Shown here: positions 35,326 to 47,993 of the stretch, piece by piece
Position numbering within the stretch: the stretch's first letter is position 1
Layout: every line of letters begins with the position of its first letter
Source: Liquidambar formosana
Lineage: Eukaryota; Streptophyta; Magnoliopsida; Saxifragales; Altingiaceae
Length of the DNA: 64,000 nucleotides
Direction: 5' to 3'
NCBI GenBank assembly: GCA_039720395.1
Contig: CM077824.1
Span: 24,133,278 to 24,197,277 of the forward strand
Notes under the pieces: generated by a model
Told to the model about the DNA's origin: nothing
Seen by the model: the letters and a program-made list of their open reading frames with translations, nothing else
Databases searched by the model: none
Translations under genes and position numbers: made by a program

Positions 35326-36723
35326 TGATTATGCGTAATACAAAATACATATGGGCTGGTAATTATGGTGTAGTTGAATGATTCAAAAATCTGGAAAATT
35401 TTTCTGCATAATTGGTTTTCCTCCATGGCTGAACCTAGGGTTTGGAACCCTAGGTCAATTCTCTTCTACTCCTCTTCTAATTGATGGTTAAGTGTATCCA
35501 TGGATGCAATAGGTTGCATAGGGTTTGAGTTTGGAGAAGAAGAATAAGGAAACTAGGGTTTTATAAAACTGTTATGAACAGTTTTCATGATTGCCATGAA
35601 AAACCGTCATCTTTTTTTTGCCTGCCGAATTCAGAGTTCTTCTCCAAAATTTTCGAGCCATATATGGTTAGAAAGCTCTTTGAATAAGCTTTCCAACCCA
35701 ACAAACGGTGCGTCAATCCGAGTTCTGTAGTGAAAGTTATGAATTTTTTACTACAGGCTGTCTGGAAAGGCAGTTTTGCTCGGGAATGATGCAATAGCCA
35801 CAACTTTGAGTTATTGATGGAGATCAAAGGCATGGCAATGGTTGCCACCACTTGGGTTATGTTCTAGACATGGTAGGGAAAGGTTCCCAAGCATTTAGAT
35901 GCATCATAATTGGATTAAGATGCTAGAACAGAAGGAAGAAGGAGAAAAACACCATGGAGGCTGAATCTGGGTTTTAGAACCCTAAGGTTCTTGCAATTAA
36001 TTCTAATTAAAGCTGCTGTATTTATGATGGAAAATCATTGTAGGATCATCATATATCATGCGTATATGATTTTCTTTAAGTTTCAAAAAGGTTTTGATGG
36101 AAAAAGATTCAAAAAGTTTGAAAATTTTTCATGAACAGCATAGCAGATTTTCTCTGCAGAAAAGTCATCAATGGAGTTTTGATTAGAACTTGAGTTAGGG
36201 AACTCCAAATTGCATGAAACCAATTGCATTAGTTTCCTAAGACATGTAGGATACTGGGAAAATTCATTTGGTAGCCTAATTCATTCATCTTGCTGGGTTT
36301 TAAATCAATTTCTGACCATGGACAGTGTGCTGTCAAATTCTGGGCAGCCTACTGTTGTTTTAATTGTTTAGAACAATTGGTGATGATTTGATCATCCAAA
36401 CCTCTTCTATGAGCTTAGTATTTCATGTAGGGACATGATACAAAAGCTGGTTTCAATGGAGGAGTCAAATTGATAAGGATTTAGAAGCTATTGTGACCTT
36501 CAAGGTCTGCAACAATGGCTCCAGCAATGGGTTTTGGAAACCCAGATTGTTCTTGATGATGGCAGCCACTTCCACCACTTCTCACGTGTCCAGAGGCTTG
36601 TCCCACACCCCTAGGATGTTCTCCCATGACTGGCCATGGCCTCCCATAGTCGTTGGTGGCCATGGCAGCCTAGCCAAGCTCAGGCAGCCCCCTGGTAGTG
36701 ACGGCTGCATAGAGTTAAGGATG

Positions 36724-37281
36724 AAACCCTAATTTTGAGTTAATGATGAAACCCTAATTTCATTATGGCATTAATTAAAACCCTAATTGGAATATTAATT
36801 ACCTTAATTAAGAGTTAATGATTGGTCATTAGATGACCAATCATGGTTATTGATTGTTAGGGCATAATTAATACCATTAATGATGTCTAGGGTTAGGGTT
36901 TTGGAAACCCTAATTAGTGTAATTAATTAAGGGTAATTAATACCCTATTTGGCATTAATTAAACCCTAATCCCTTTTATTAAATACCATATGAACCTAGG
37001 GTTTTAATGATTGGACATTAAATGACCAATCATAAGGCATTTAATGATTAGGGCTTGCATTTAGGGTTTAGGGTTATGCATTTAGGGTTTAGGGTTTTAG
37101 GAAACCCTAATACACTAATTCATCATTTTAATGATTTTAGTTAATTCCTATATTAATTATTTAATTAATATTGATTAATTTTATAATGTTTTAAATGGTT
37201 TAAAACACAATTAGGGATTAAATTAAAATCTGGAAATTCTTAATTAAATGAAATTGTTTTGTTTAATTAAGGAAACCCTAA
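36724..37281 (+). repeat. Telobox-rich internal segment
   Basis: Eleven exact AAACCCTAA motifs, counting both orientations, lie in 560 bp. Forward copies are at 36724, 36749, 36778, 36905, 36961, 37102 and 37273; reverse TTAGGGTTT copies are at 36893, 37061, 37082 and 37089. The last three form short TTTAGGG telomere-like tandems. The same segment is kept in the second copy (about 56715-57270). Confidence 0.88.
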
Positions 37282-39759
37282 TATTGGATATTAGAGTTAT
37301 TTTAGGAAACTTTACATGTTTTAAATTAATTTGATTAATTGAAACTGTAATGTCTTAAATGTTAAGACTTTATTTAATTCTGGATATTTTTGTTAAAACC
37401 TAATAAGATTAGGATGCATTAATGAGATTAATGTAAATCATTCAAGAGAATTACCATAATGCCCATATGTTTTAATGCTTACAGTTTTTCTTTACATTAT
37501 GCAATGAGATTGTATGTATGTGCTTGGATGATGATTATGGACTATACCCTTTAAACCAATTGTGATTGGCCGTCTTATGAATGGGATGTTATTATTTACA
37601 AGAGTTGTAATTTTATTAAGGTGATGTAATTTATTTGGGGCTTGCATGCCGCCTTCCCTCTCCCTCTCTCTCTATCATTCTCTTATGTACCCCACATTCC
37701 CCTTATGTATCCCTTTCTTTAAATTATGTAAATGTTATGTAATTGAGAGCGCACTAAGGAGCATGGTGGACCCAAAGGAGCATGATAGAGCCCAACAAGC
37801 CAATGGTGGAGACCATCAAGCCAAGGGAGCAGATTGAAGGACTTGAAAGCTTAGAGAAGTGTTTCAAGAAAGCATGCATGTTACGAATGGTTTATTTTAC
37901 GATCACCTACACCCACCTTAGACCTTGGATTCAATCTATTGGCTTGGATTGAATCCTCTCAAAGTCCATAATCATCATAGTGGGAGCTTTAATTTATGAG
38001 ATAATTGTTTTAGCTCCAATACCATAGTTTGGTATATGTTACCTATTCACTTAGGGGCTAATATCAAAATATGGTACTTTATATATGTTGATATATAATA
38101 GCATGCGATGTATGATTTATAATAGCATGAGATGTATGATTATAAATAGCATAATTTATACGTTTAAATTTTGATACATAGGATGCATGTTAATTTGATG
38201 AGACCCTTTAAAACCCCTCTTATTTAATATTAAGTTGAAAATGGAGAAGTCATTGGGGAATGAATTCTTCATCGCCTTCCATCATTATAGGATCATCTAA
38301 CGTCCCTTAATGTGGGTACCTGGTTGCAGACATGTAGGAGCTACCCATGTTAAAGACATTACTTGAAACTATCACATATGAGATATCATGGGGTGCCTAA
38401 ACTGGTATATACCAAGAAACTAACATGTGAGGTATATATTTGGCGAAACATACTTGTGTGAATGATGGGTTTAACTTAACTAGGGAAGTATTCCAAGAAA
38501 CTAACATGTGAGGTGTATGTTCCCTAGAGGCAAAACGATTGGAACTTGCTTATGAAGCAATAGACAAAGAGTTGTCTTCTTATTGTGGGTTAGAAGTCAA
38601 GAAACTAACATGTGAGGCTTCTAGGTCACAGTGGGACCCCAATTCCCATTAGGAATGAGATTCCCGAATTCCATTAGAGGGTGTAAGGAATTTGATAAAA
38701 TAGTGGGAGGTACCATATGATTAAAGACCCAATCATTATGGATAAAAATGAAATCTAATTCTTTGTTTATGTAAATTACCTAATTACTCACCTCAAAACC
38801 CCTATTTCCTAATATAGGATATTGATAGTTTGACTAAACCCGATTCCTTTGATTGACTTAGGAAATTGAAAATTGTTCTCAATTTCAAAAGATTGTTTAT
38901 ATGCTATTAGGCCTTTTATTAAAGGCCCTCCATAAAACATCCTAAGAAGAAAAAGACACTATGCGCAATTGGCATCTTGTTGCCGTGCTATATGATAGTA
39001 TTGATGACCAATGAGCTTCAGAAGCAAAATTAGTCAATGCAAGTGCCTTTGATGTCCTACATCACATACAAAGGTTGTATAGTGAGTAAAATAATACTAT
39101 AAAGTATAGTAGTTATAAAGGACTTCTTCTGGACTAGGATGTAATAAAAGTTGTTTATTAATAATCATTCTTTTGAAAAATGATTAATCACATAGAATAG
39201 CTTGAGAAGCTAGATGTGATTTAAAATGGAAGCATAGAGGAAAGCAAGTCTTGAAAAGTCAAAGACAAAGAAATATAATTATTTTGTAGTAAATATAAGG
39301 TATTGTAAAGGGAACTTGATAAAGTATCAGTCTTCCTAGAAGAACCAAACTTTTGAAGTTTTGGTTCATGCTCTAAACTAAATTGTTGGTTAGTTCTGCT
39401 TCTTGGTTTTTGGATTCTAGTGTAATCTAAATCGAAGCAGAAAGTTAAGTAGATAATAAGTTACCTTTAAAAATTTTAATAGAGCAAGAGTTGCTAGATT
39501 AATTTTGGGAACTTATCTCTTAACTAAGTCATTTAAGACATTCTAGAAATTTGATTTCCGAATTTAAATGACTAATTAGAGCGAATGCAACGTATTCCGA
39601 GAATACAAGAGATGTAGAGACTCTCATTTAAATGTAACAATTATGACTTGGTTATGAGATGACCAAACCCATCGTTTACTTGGTGAAGTGAATGAGTTAC
39701 ATTTATAATTTGACTATACATTGTGATGTATACAGTCATGTAGAGCATGCATTCAATTA

Positions 39760-41660
39760 TAGTAGACTCATCTTAGAATACCATAGCTCAATGGTGAATC
39801 TAAGAGAACAAATTGAACCCTATTAAGATATGGTTTGATCCATGATGAGTTTTACTAATGTATCCATCTAGGATATACCTTAAAATTGCTACATATTGAT
39901 AATTTAGGGTTCACTCCAGTTTTGTCCCAATTATATCAGATATGATATGGGAAGAAACCCAACTTAAAGAAGTTAAGGCTTGGGCTTGTGCTACGTATGT
40001 CTAGAAACATAATGTAGACAATCTGGAAATAAGGTCAAGTAAGTGTTGAATTGTGGTATATCCCAAAAGTGGTTGGGATAGTATTTCTATTACCCTAATG
40101 AACAAAAGTTGTCCATTAGGATGTTTGCTGGATTTTCTTGAGAAAGAGTTCATTCAAGAAGATGCAAAAGTAGATAGAATTTATAGAATTGTCTGTAAAG
40201 CCACAAACGAACAAAGATCCAACCCTTGTCTCTGTTAAGACAAAACCCTTAACTACACTACAATCTTTTCATAGATCAAATTGGATATTTCTTAACATAA
40301 GAGAGATATTGTATCTCTATTAGAATGTGAAAGAATTGTTCTTTGGTGATAAAGATCACCAAGATAATCCTATTGATTATGATTAGGCGATGTTTGACAT
40401 CAACTTGAGAAATGACTAAGAGTCATTAAATCCAATATGGACAGGTAGAGACCTAAAAGGCTTGGCTATTTAAGAATGTTTTCAACATAGGCAAAAAGTT
40501 GTCTATAAAGAAACTTGTTTGATAATAGTTATGCTGAAATCCATTTGGATCTTGTTATCTATAAACACACATTTTGAATATAAGATATGTCAAAAAGGAT
40601 ATAAAGATGTTGTATCAAATGGTGAAAAACCATAAAAGTGTGTAAGTTATAGAAGTCTATTAATAGACTACAAGGTTCTCATAATTAGAACATCTATAAA
40701 GTTGAGGTAATCAAATTGTTTGATTTCTCTCATTGTATAGATGGACCATGAGTGTATAAAAGGTTAGTGGGAGTGCGATCGTTTTTCTTTATCCTAAGTA
40801 TGGATGACATCATAATCATTATGAATGATATATGAATGTTATCTAATGTAAAGTTTTAGTTTTTGGAGAAAAACTAATTCATGAAAGATTTGGCAGAAGC
40901 ATCCAACAAGATCTATAGAGATAGATCATATAGATTGCTAAGTATCTCCAAATCATCAAACATAGTTGAAATGTTGAAGGAGTTCAACATGGAGAATTCT
41001 AAGGGAGGTCTGATTTACTTCAGATAAGAATTCATTATTCAAGGGCATATGCCCTAGGATAGCACAAGTAAGGTTCTTAAAGTGTTAAGAAGCCTTATTC
41101 TACACTATGTATTGAACCTGATATCTATTATGTTGTAATTGTTACAAATAGTTATCAATCAATTCAAATTTGGAATATTGGATTGTATATGCAAATTGTA
41201 AACTCATAGTAGATGGGTATATGGATTTGGATATAATCCATATGGGGTATATTTTATATTCACTTTAGTTGGTGAAATACTTAATGGAAGAACTGTATGA
41301 AAGATACAGTGGATTCCATTATTAAGGGTGAATTAATTGCCGCATTGTCTAGGAGACTGTTTGGATCTATAAGTTCATTTAGAACTTGGAGTTGTTCCTT
41401 CCATTGAGTTGCCCACACCTTGTTTTGTGACAACAATGGGTCTATATCTCAAGTATAGGAATCACGGTCTCATCAAAAGTCCAAACACATAGAGCGGCAA
41501 TTCCAAGTGATTAGATGAATCATTGGAAGAGGTAATAGATACATTATAGAAGATATTATCTACATAAGTTTTTGTAGACCTACTGACTAAAGCTTTAAAA
41601 CATAATTGGTTATGTCTTAGACCAACATCTTAAGAAGATAAGTATGCGATACATGGTCGA
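39760..41660 (+). pseudogene. Decayed copia pol (integrase C-terminal part, RT, RNase H)
   Basis: Translated in shifting frames, the region still shows copia landmarks. About 39800-40190 has the integrase end and linker (NLREQIEPY, DMV-SMMSFT, YPKSGW, PNEQKLSI, FLEKEFIQED). About 40780-41040 has the RT active-site region, with the usual YVDD changed to SMDD followed by an in-frame TGA (40833-40835), and then KIYRDRS and FNMENSKGGL. About 41424-41540 has an RNase H end with CDNNGSISQV, a stop, then HQKSKHIERQFQVI. Order INT-RT-RH is that of Ty1/copia. Many stops and frameshifts exclude function. Confidence 0.82.
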
Positions 41661-41673
41661 TTGGCTTCAGTGC

Positions 41674-41683
41674 AAGTGGGAGA
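41674..41683 (+). other. Polypurine tract
   Basis: AAGTGGGAGA directly before the 3' LTR; the usual second-strand primer in copia elements. Confidence 0.85.
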
Positions 41684-41684
41684 T

Positions 41685-43343
41685 TGTTAGGATTATGCCC
41701 TAGAGCCAATCATAGAGATGATTGTTTAGGGATTAGGAACAATCATTTGATTTCATTTATGTATGTCACATTTATTATTGATTTAACAAAAGGGCTTATT
41801 CTATTATGTTTATATGCATCATTTATATTTACATAATATGTCCATGGAGTTAGAGTTGAGAATATGGAATTACAAAGAGTTGTAATTTTGAGACTATAGA
41901 TATATCTCTGTACTAAACTCCTTAAGCATTCCTAGTTGAAGGTTCACTATGATGGACAGTAATGAACCATAGGACTAGCACTTGTTAGGTTGACTCTATA
42001 GGAGGATAGCTAGTCTCAAGCTATTTGTGTGGAGACACTACAACCAATAAGTGGGTGCCTATTATAAGAATAGGTACACTGAATGTGACCAAAGATATGA
42101 GATAAACTGAATGGAGTTTTATCCTGCCTGTCAATCAGTTTCTCATTGTTATAGTGGTACAAGTAATCCTTAGACCTGAGACACCATAGTTGTCTTATGC
42201 ATGTAGCTTTAGAAGTTTGATAACACTAAGTGCAGATCCTATTCAGGGGTCTGCAAAGGTGTTCATTGGCCCTACTGCTATGTGTATGAAGACATGTGAG
42301 TGATCAACAAGGGATCCATCACTCTCAGGAAAAAGAGAGAGAATGTCTCATATAGCATTCATAATATAACTCATTAAATCCATGGCCATGGTAGGATGAA
42401 TATGAAAAGAGTTTCATGAGTTCATCAATGAGTTGATATCTATGAATGAGTATAAAGTAATTGAACTAGGGACTTGACAGACTTCCATGTCCTATTAGTT
42501 CAATTGGAGACATTGTGTTGAAGGAAGGATGCAATTGTAACCTATAAACTATAACAGAAGGGTTCTTTGTAAATGACTATTCACCTCATTAAGGACCACA
42601 CCATGAGCCATATGCTAGGTGTTACTCATGGTTAGTAGAAGCCCTAATTGATATAAGTGAGTTATAATCAATTAGGGAATTGGAAGGAGTTCCAATTAGA
42701 CCCTAAATGGAAAGAGTTCCATTGTGCACACCTCGTGCTATTCCTACTACTTAATGATGTGAACCCAATGGGTCACACACTGATCATGCAAGAAGGGCTT
42801 TAAAGTCTATGAGAGAAAGGGTTTTAGTGAATAAAGAATAGTTCTTTATGGGCCTATTTGTATTTGATACAAATAATAGGGGTTAATGTGCAATTAAGAG
42901 TAATTACACATAACCCTATTAGGGTTTCTTCCCCATGGCCAGCCCCCTTTAGTGGGCTGCCTATATAAGTCACACTTATGTGTGACATGGCATAAGAGGC
43001 TTGCACAAAAAACCCTAGCCGTCCAGCCCCTTGGAGGCTCTCTTCTCTCTCTCTCTCTTCTCCACCTCTAGCAACAACAAGGAAGAAGAAAGAAAGGACT
43101 TGAAGCTCTAGCTAGGTGTGGATACCGTTGGAGGCAGCACACTTGGGCTGCTCATTCACCGCTGTCCGGAATCAAAGCTTGGAGCAAAAAGGAGAAGACA
43201 AAATTCTGTAAGTGTTCTAACCCTCTTTGTAGTTAGGGTTTGATTTTGTGTTATGCATAGTTAGATTCATGGGATTGGGAATCGTAGGAAAATTTTTTTT
43301 ATATTCCGCACTTCTATTTTTCCCTCTTGTTCGATTCCCAACA
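41685..43343 (+). repeat. 3' LTR of the young copia element
   Basis: Same length as the 5' LTR (1659 bp) and visually identical to it. Directly followed by TSD AGGTT. Confidence 0.92.
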
Positions 43344-44878
43344 AGGTTGACTCTATAGGAGGATAGCTAGTCTCAAGCTATTTGTGTGGAGACACTACAA
43401 CCAACAAGTGGGTGCTTATTATAAGAATAGGTACACTGAATGTGACCAAAGATATGAGATAAACTGAATGGATTTTTAACTTGCTTATCAATCAATTTTT
43501 CATTGTTATAGTGGTACAAGTAATCCTTGGACCTGAGACACCATAGTTATCTTATACATGTAGCTTTAGAAGTTTGATAACACTAAGTGCAGATCCTTAT
43601 AGGGGTCTGTAAGGGTGTTCATTGGCCCTACTACTATGTGTGTGAAAGTGTGTGAGTGATCAACAAGGAATCCATCACTCTCAGGAAGAAGAGAGTGAAT
43701 GTCTCATATAGCATTCATTAAATATAACTCATTAAATCCATAGGCCCATGGTAGAATGAATATGGAAAGGAGTTTCCATAAGTTCATCATTGAGTTGATA
43801 TTAATGAATGAGTATAAAATAATTGAACTAGGGACTTGATAGACTTACATGTCCTATTAGTTCAATTGGAGACATTGTGTTGATGGAAGGATGTAATTGT
43901 AACTTATAAACTATAACAGAAGGGTTCTTTGTAAATGACTATTTACCTCATTGAGGACCACATCATGAGCCATATGCTAGGTGTTACTCATGGTTAGTAG
44001 AAGCCCTAATTGATATAAATGAGTTATAATCAATTAGGGAATCGAAAGGAGTTTCAATTAGATCCTCTAATAGAAAGTGTTCCATTGTGCACAACATGTG
44101 CTATACCTACTACTTGATGATGTGAACCCAATGGGTCACACACTGATCATGCTAAGAGAGCTTGAAAGTCTATAAGAGAACGGGCATAAGTGAATAAAAG
44201 AAGAGTTCTTAAAGGGAAAAGTTGTATAAGATACAAATTAGAGGGGTTATTGTGCAATTAAGAGTAATTACACAAAACCCTCTTGGGTTTGGAATCCCCC
44301 CCTAGGGCCGGCCCTATGTGGAGGCTATTTAATGCCTCTTCTAATGTGATGACATCATCATAATTGGAATCCCCAAGGGCTGGCTGAAATTTCCAAAGAG
44401 GCTCTCTCTCTCTCTCTCTCTTCTCCACCTCTAGCAACAACAAGGAAGAAGAAGGAAGGGACTTCAAGTTCAAGCTAGGTGTGGATACCAATGGAGGCAA
44501 TACACTTGGACTACTCATTCATTGCTGCCTGGAGTTCAAGCTTGGAGCAAAAAGGAGAAGACAAAGTTTGAAGCATAAAGGAGAAAACTTTATATAAATT
44601 GTAAGTTATCTTAACTCTCTTTGTAGTTAGGGTTTTGTTTTGTATAAAGCATAATTGGATTCATGGGATTGGGAATCGTAGGAAAATTTTTAATTCCGCC
44701 TTTGTAGTTTTCCTCTGTAGTTCGATTCCCAACATTTTTGTCACAAAGTATTATCAAAGGTATTTTCTATCATAAGGTTGTTCTTTTTATCACAAGGTAT
44801 TATTAGTAGCAATATGAGGTACACAAATAAAATTATTCTTCTTCTTTTTAATATTTTATGGTTCAGGATTGTACACAC

Positions 44879-46193
44879 TGTTGGCCTAAATGGTTTTATC
44901 CCCGAGGTTTTGATGATAACAATACATAATAAGATGTTGAAGGACTAATAAGCATTTAAGTGATGAATCTAGACAGGTATCAAAGCCACGAAATGTTACA
45001 AGAATTAAGGATCAAATTGCACAAGCAAATAAAGCACAGATCATTTAAAAGCAGCGCAAATGAATCCATCAAACATTTAAGAACAGTCAAGCTTTACCAG
45101 AAGACAATTTGTGAGGATTTTTAGGAAAATATTGTAAGATTAATTTCAATCTTTGCTCACACAAGCTTAAAGGGCTTAGAACTATGCTAATTTGATAATC
45201 TTAAAGGCCTAAATTGACTTACCTAGAATATGGACTTAATGCACATTTTCTGTCTGAAAACAGGGATTTTCAGACAGCTGAAACAACATTTCAGCCTACT
45301 AAAAATGCTGTTTCAACAGGTTGAAAATGAACCCTCCAGAAATATCAGCTATCTGGTATTTTCAGACGGCTCATTATGCTGGCTAAAAGACCACTTTAAG
45401 CCGGTTGAAATCATGTTCAGACGGTTGAAGAACAAGCCTTTTTCAACACCAAATGTTACCTTCTCTGGATTTCTCAACAGCCTTGTTCAGACGGCTGAAA
45501 GGGAGATTTCAAACGGTTGAAAGATATTTCAATCGGCTGAAAGCTTTGGGCAGAGGACTAACGGCTAGTTTTATAACGGACTTTTGAAGCATTCAATGCC
45601 CACCTAACTCTATTTCCCAGCATTTATTATTCCAGAACGGCTATTTTGGACCTCTTGAGTATAAATACAAGGCTTGAGCTCATTTATGGGCATTTATTGA
45701 GTTACAAACAAGAAAATCAATTACAAGCCCTAATTCCTCTTGTGAGCATTCATTGAAATCAATCAATAGCTGAGTGTATTTTCAAGTTCTGTGTATTTTA
45801 CTCTTTGAGAGAGCTTTCTTTGAGCACAAAATCATCTCCAAACACTTTGTATCAAAAGGGTTGTGTGTACCCTCATTTGTAAGCACTTGAGAAGAGTGCA
45901 CTTGGCTAAGTGTTGGTGAAGAACACTTGAGTTGTAAAGATTTGCTGCTCCACCTTGAAGGAGAGTGATAGTGGATTGGTGAATCTTCAAGCATGTTCTT
46001 GAGGTGAGGACATAGGCGGGAGGCCGAACCTCGTTAACATCGTTTGCATTCTCTTTCCCTTAATCTCTTTGTTATTGCATATTCTTACATTTAATCTTGT
46101 TTGCAATAATTTGATTTTAAGATTGCTATTAATTTTTAATTTGGCCTATAACCCTATTCACCCCCCCTCTAGGGTTATTCACTTGGGACAACA
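44879..46193 (+). mobile_element. Solo copia LTR (Sirevirus/Maximus-like), 1315 bp
   Basis: It starts TGTTGGCC and ends GGGACAACA after the CACCCCCCCTCTAGGG stretch common at such LTR ends. The flanks CACAC (44874-44878) and CATAC (46194-46198) agree at 4 of 5 bases, a plausible decayed TSD. A TATA box TATAAATA lies at 45660-45667. Upstream of it is a cluster of TTCAnnCGGYTGAA quasi-palindromes (45269-45541). No internal element DNA adjoins it. Confidence 0.72.
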
Positions 46194-46806
46194 CATACAC
46201 ACACACACATATATATATGTTGAATTTTTTATAAATAAAATAAAAAATGTGTGATTCAAATTATTATTTATTATATGTGATTTTATTACCATCATGTCAT
46301 TTATTTATTTGGTCCATTATTATGAGTTAGTGGGCATAATATTGTTGAGGGGTTACACATCCTTTTGGAGAAAAGAATGGTTTTTCCATTATCATTTTTT
46401 ATGGTTTTTTGAGTAGTCTTCTTCTTCTTCCTTGGAATGAGAAACCAAAAAACTTTTAGAAAGCTTTTCTAAATCCTTTTTTTCTCTCTGTCTATAATCT
46501 TCTTTAATTTATATAAAATTCCATCTAGTTTTCTTCAATATTTGTTGAATATTTTCATGGAACAATCTAGAGCTGTTCAGTTCCTTGTACTTGCGAGTGC
46601 ACATGTATGAGGAACACAATCGTTGTATTCTGGAGGGTTGGGGTGCTAGAGGACCTAGATGCACCAAATGATTCACTCCGAGGGGCGCAAATCAACTCTT
46701 GAAGATAGTGTTCACATACGCCTCAATCAATAAGTCTATTTCTTTTATTATAAATTATATTTTTGCATATTTTGATTTTTACATGACATCTATGTTTATA
46801 TATCTA

Positions 46807-46858
<52 letters not shown>

Positions 46859-46984
46859 TATAGATAGATGTATAGATATATGTTATCGACTATGTATGTT
46901 GTAGGTGAGATGAAATAGAACATATTATATATAATCATTTGAAGACATTAATAGAGTACCGAAGTACATATAGAAAGGGTTACA
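46194..46984. other. Unassigned AT-rich DNA with a long TA/GATA microsatellite
   Basis: No gene. TA runs occupy 46798-46856 with flanking TATC and GATA units. The part at 46560-46710 looks like a decayed LTR end but cannot be assigned. Confidence 0.5.
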
Positions 46985-47993
46985 TGTGAACCCGTGAAAG
47001 CGGCCCACAAGGATTGACGAAAAAGAGAGAATTAGTTTTGAAAGAAAGAAAAAGGAATCACCACCTTATTTTTTTAAAGGAAACAAGGAAAACCCTAAAA
47101 ACCATTTTGTTTTAAAGAAAACAATTGAATGACTCCATGTTTAAAAAGGAAAGGCAAAAACAGTCTTTTGGAAACCAAAGAGACTAGGGATTCGGAGGCT
47201 AAGTTATGACATAGGAAGGTTCTAGGCAAAGCCTATAGGCACCCATGTCACCCTTTCTTTCTCTTAGTTTATTTGGGCTAAATTAAGATCTTACTACACA
47301 AAAATCAGCAAGTATATCATCACAAGAATTGCATGCATATCATATATCCATCCATGCATGCATAATCAGCAAATAAAACAAAGAAAAACAAAACAAAACA
47401 GAAAATTAGGATACTTGGATCGTAGAACGGACTTGAGTGTCAAAACGAGCGCCTACGTACTATGCAACGAAATACATGGATCAAAATCCACATAGTTCGA
47501 ATGAGAATAGGGCTAAATCTTAATATAAACCTATGGTAAAAACCCTAGGTTTCCTTATTTGAAAGATAGAAAATCTAATATTTAAACCAAGTTTGAAATA
47601 GAAGTAACTTCCATAAAATGGAAACTTTAAGAAAAAGGCAACTTTATTTTAACAAGGAAACCTCTAGTAATTTACCATGGATTCATATTAAGAAGTAACC
47701 CTAAAAAGGGAGAAGGGAAAGGTTAAGGAAGAAAAAGTGAATTAGGGCACTTTCATACCCTACTTACCTTAGGCAATTACTCCAAGCAATAGCAAGCTTA
47801 AGCAAAAATAGCCCTATTTGCAATAAGACAATTATCGAACCTGTTTGCACCCTTACATGTGTTCAAAACCATACAAAAAGAAGAAAATAGCAATCTGGAC
47901 ATAATGGTATTATGGCCTAAAATCATCTACTAAACATACAAGCAGCAGAAATAGTGAACTCTCATAAACCCTAATGCAATCTTAGAATCATGA
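46985..47993 (-). mobile_element. Truncated Tat/Ogre-like LTR fragment, inverted
   Basis: Read on the minus strand this is the 3' third of the same type of LTR as 7493-10751. It has the same order of blocks (GTAAGTAGGGTATGA, GCCTATAGGCTTTGCCTAGAACCTTCC, GTGGGCCGCTTTCACGGGTTCACA), well diverged. It is cut by the plus-strand element that starts at 47994. Confidence 0.8.

Larger units (their letters stand above)
33652..43343 (+). mobile_element. Complete but defective Ty1/copia element, young copy (9692 bp)
   Basis: The 5' LTR is 33652-35310, the PBS 35312-35325, the internal region 35311-41684, the PPT 41674-41683 and the 3' LTR 41685-43343. The TSD AGGTT (33647-33651 and 43344-43348) is perfect. 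Both LTRs are 1659 bp and no difference was noticed by eye, so insertion was recent. The internal 6.4 kb has no long open frame. It carries recognisable but stop-ridden integrase, RT and RNase H remnants in copia order. It must have depended on proteins made by another element. Confidence 0.93.
33345..44734 (+). mobile_element. Older solo LTR of the TGTTAGG copia family, split by a younger family member
   Basis: The left part is 33345-33651 and the right part 43349-44734, together about 1.69 kb. It starts TGTTAGGATTATGCCC and ends ATTCCCAACA. A 5-bp TSD of TTTTT flanks it (33340-33344 and 44735-44739). The right part differs from the younger LTRs at many positions. The interruption is the full-length element 33652-43343 with its own TSD. 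Confidence 0.9.

Noticed and set aside
36481..36732. Overlapping frames on both strands in the GC-richer part of the young copia element (also at 56471-56722)
   Set aside because: They are conserved between copies only because the copies are recent. No domain is recognised, and the frame extends on both strands equally.
38401..38640. CRISPR-like array reading of the three 20-nt repeats
   Set aside because: There are only three units with unequal spacing, in a plant retrotransposon. The flanking complementarity points to hairpins instead.
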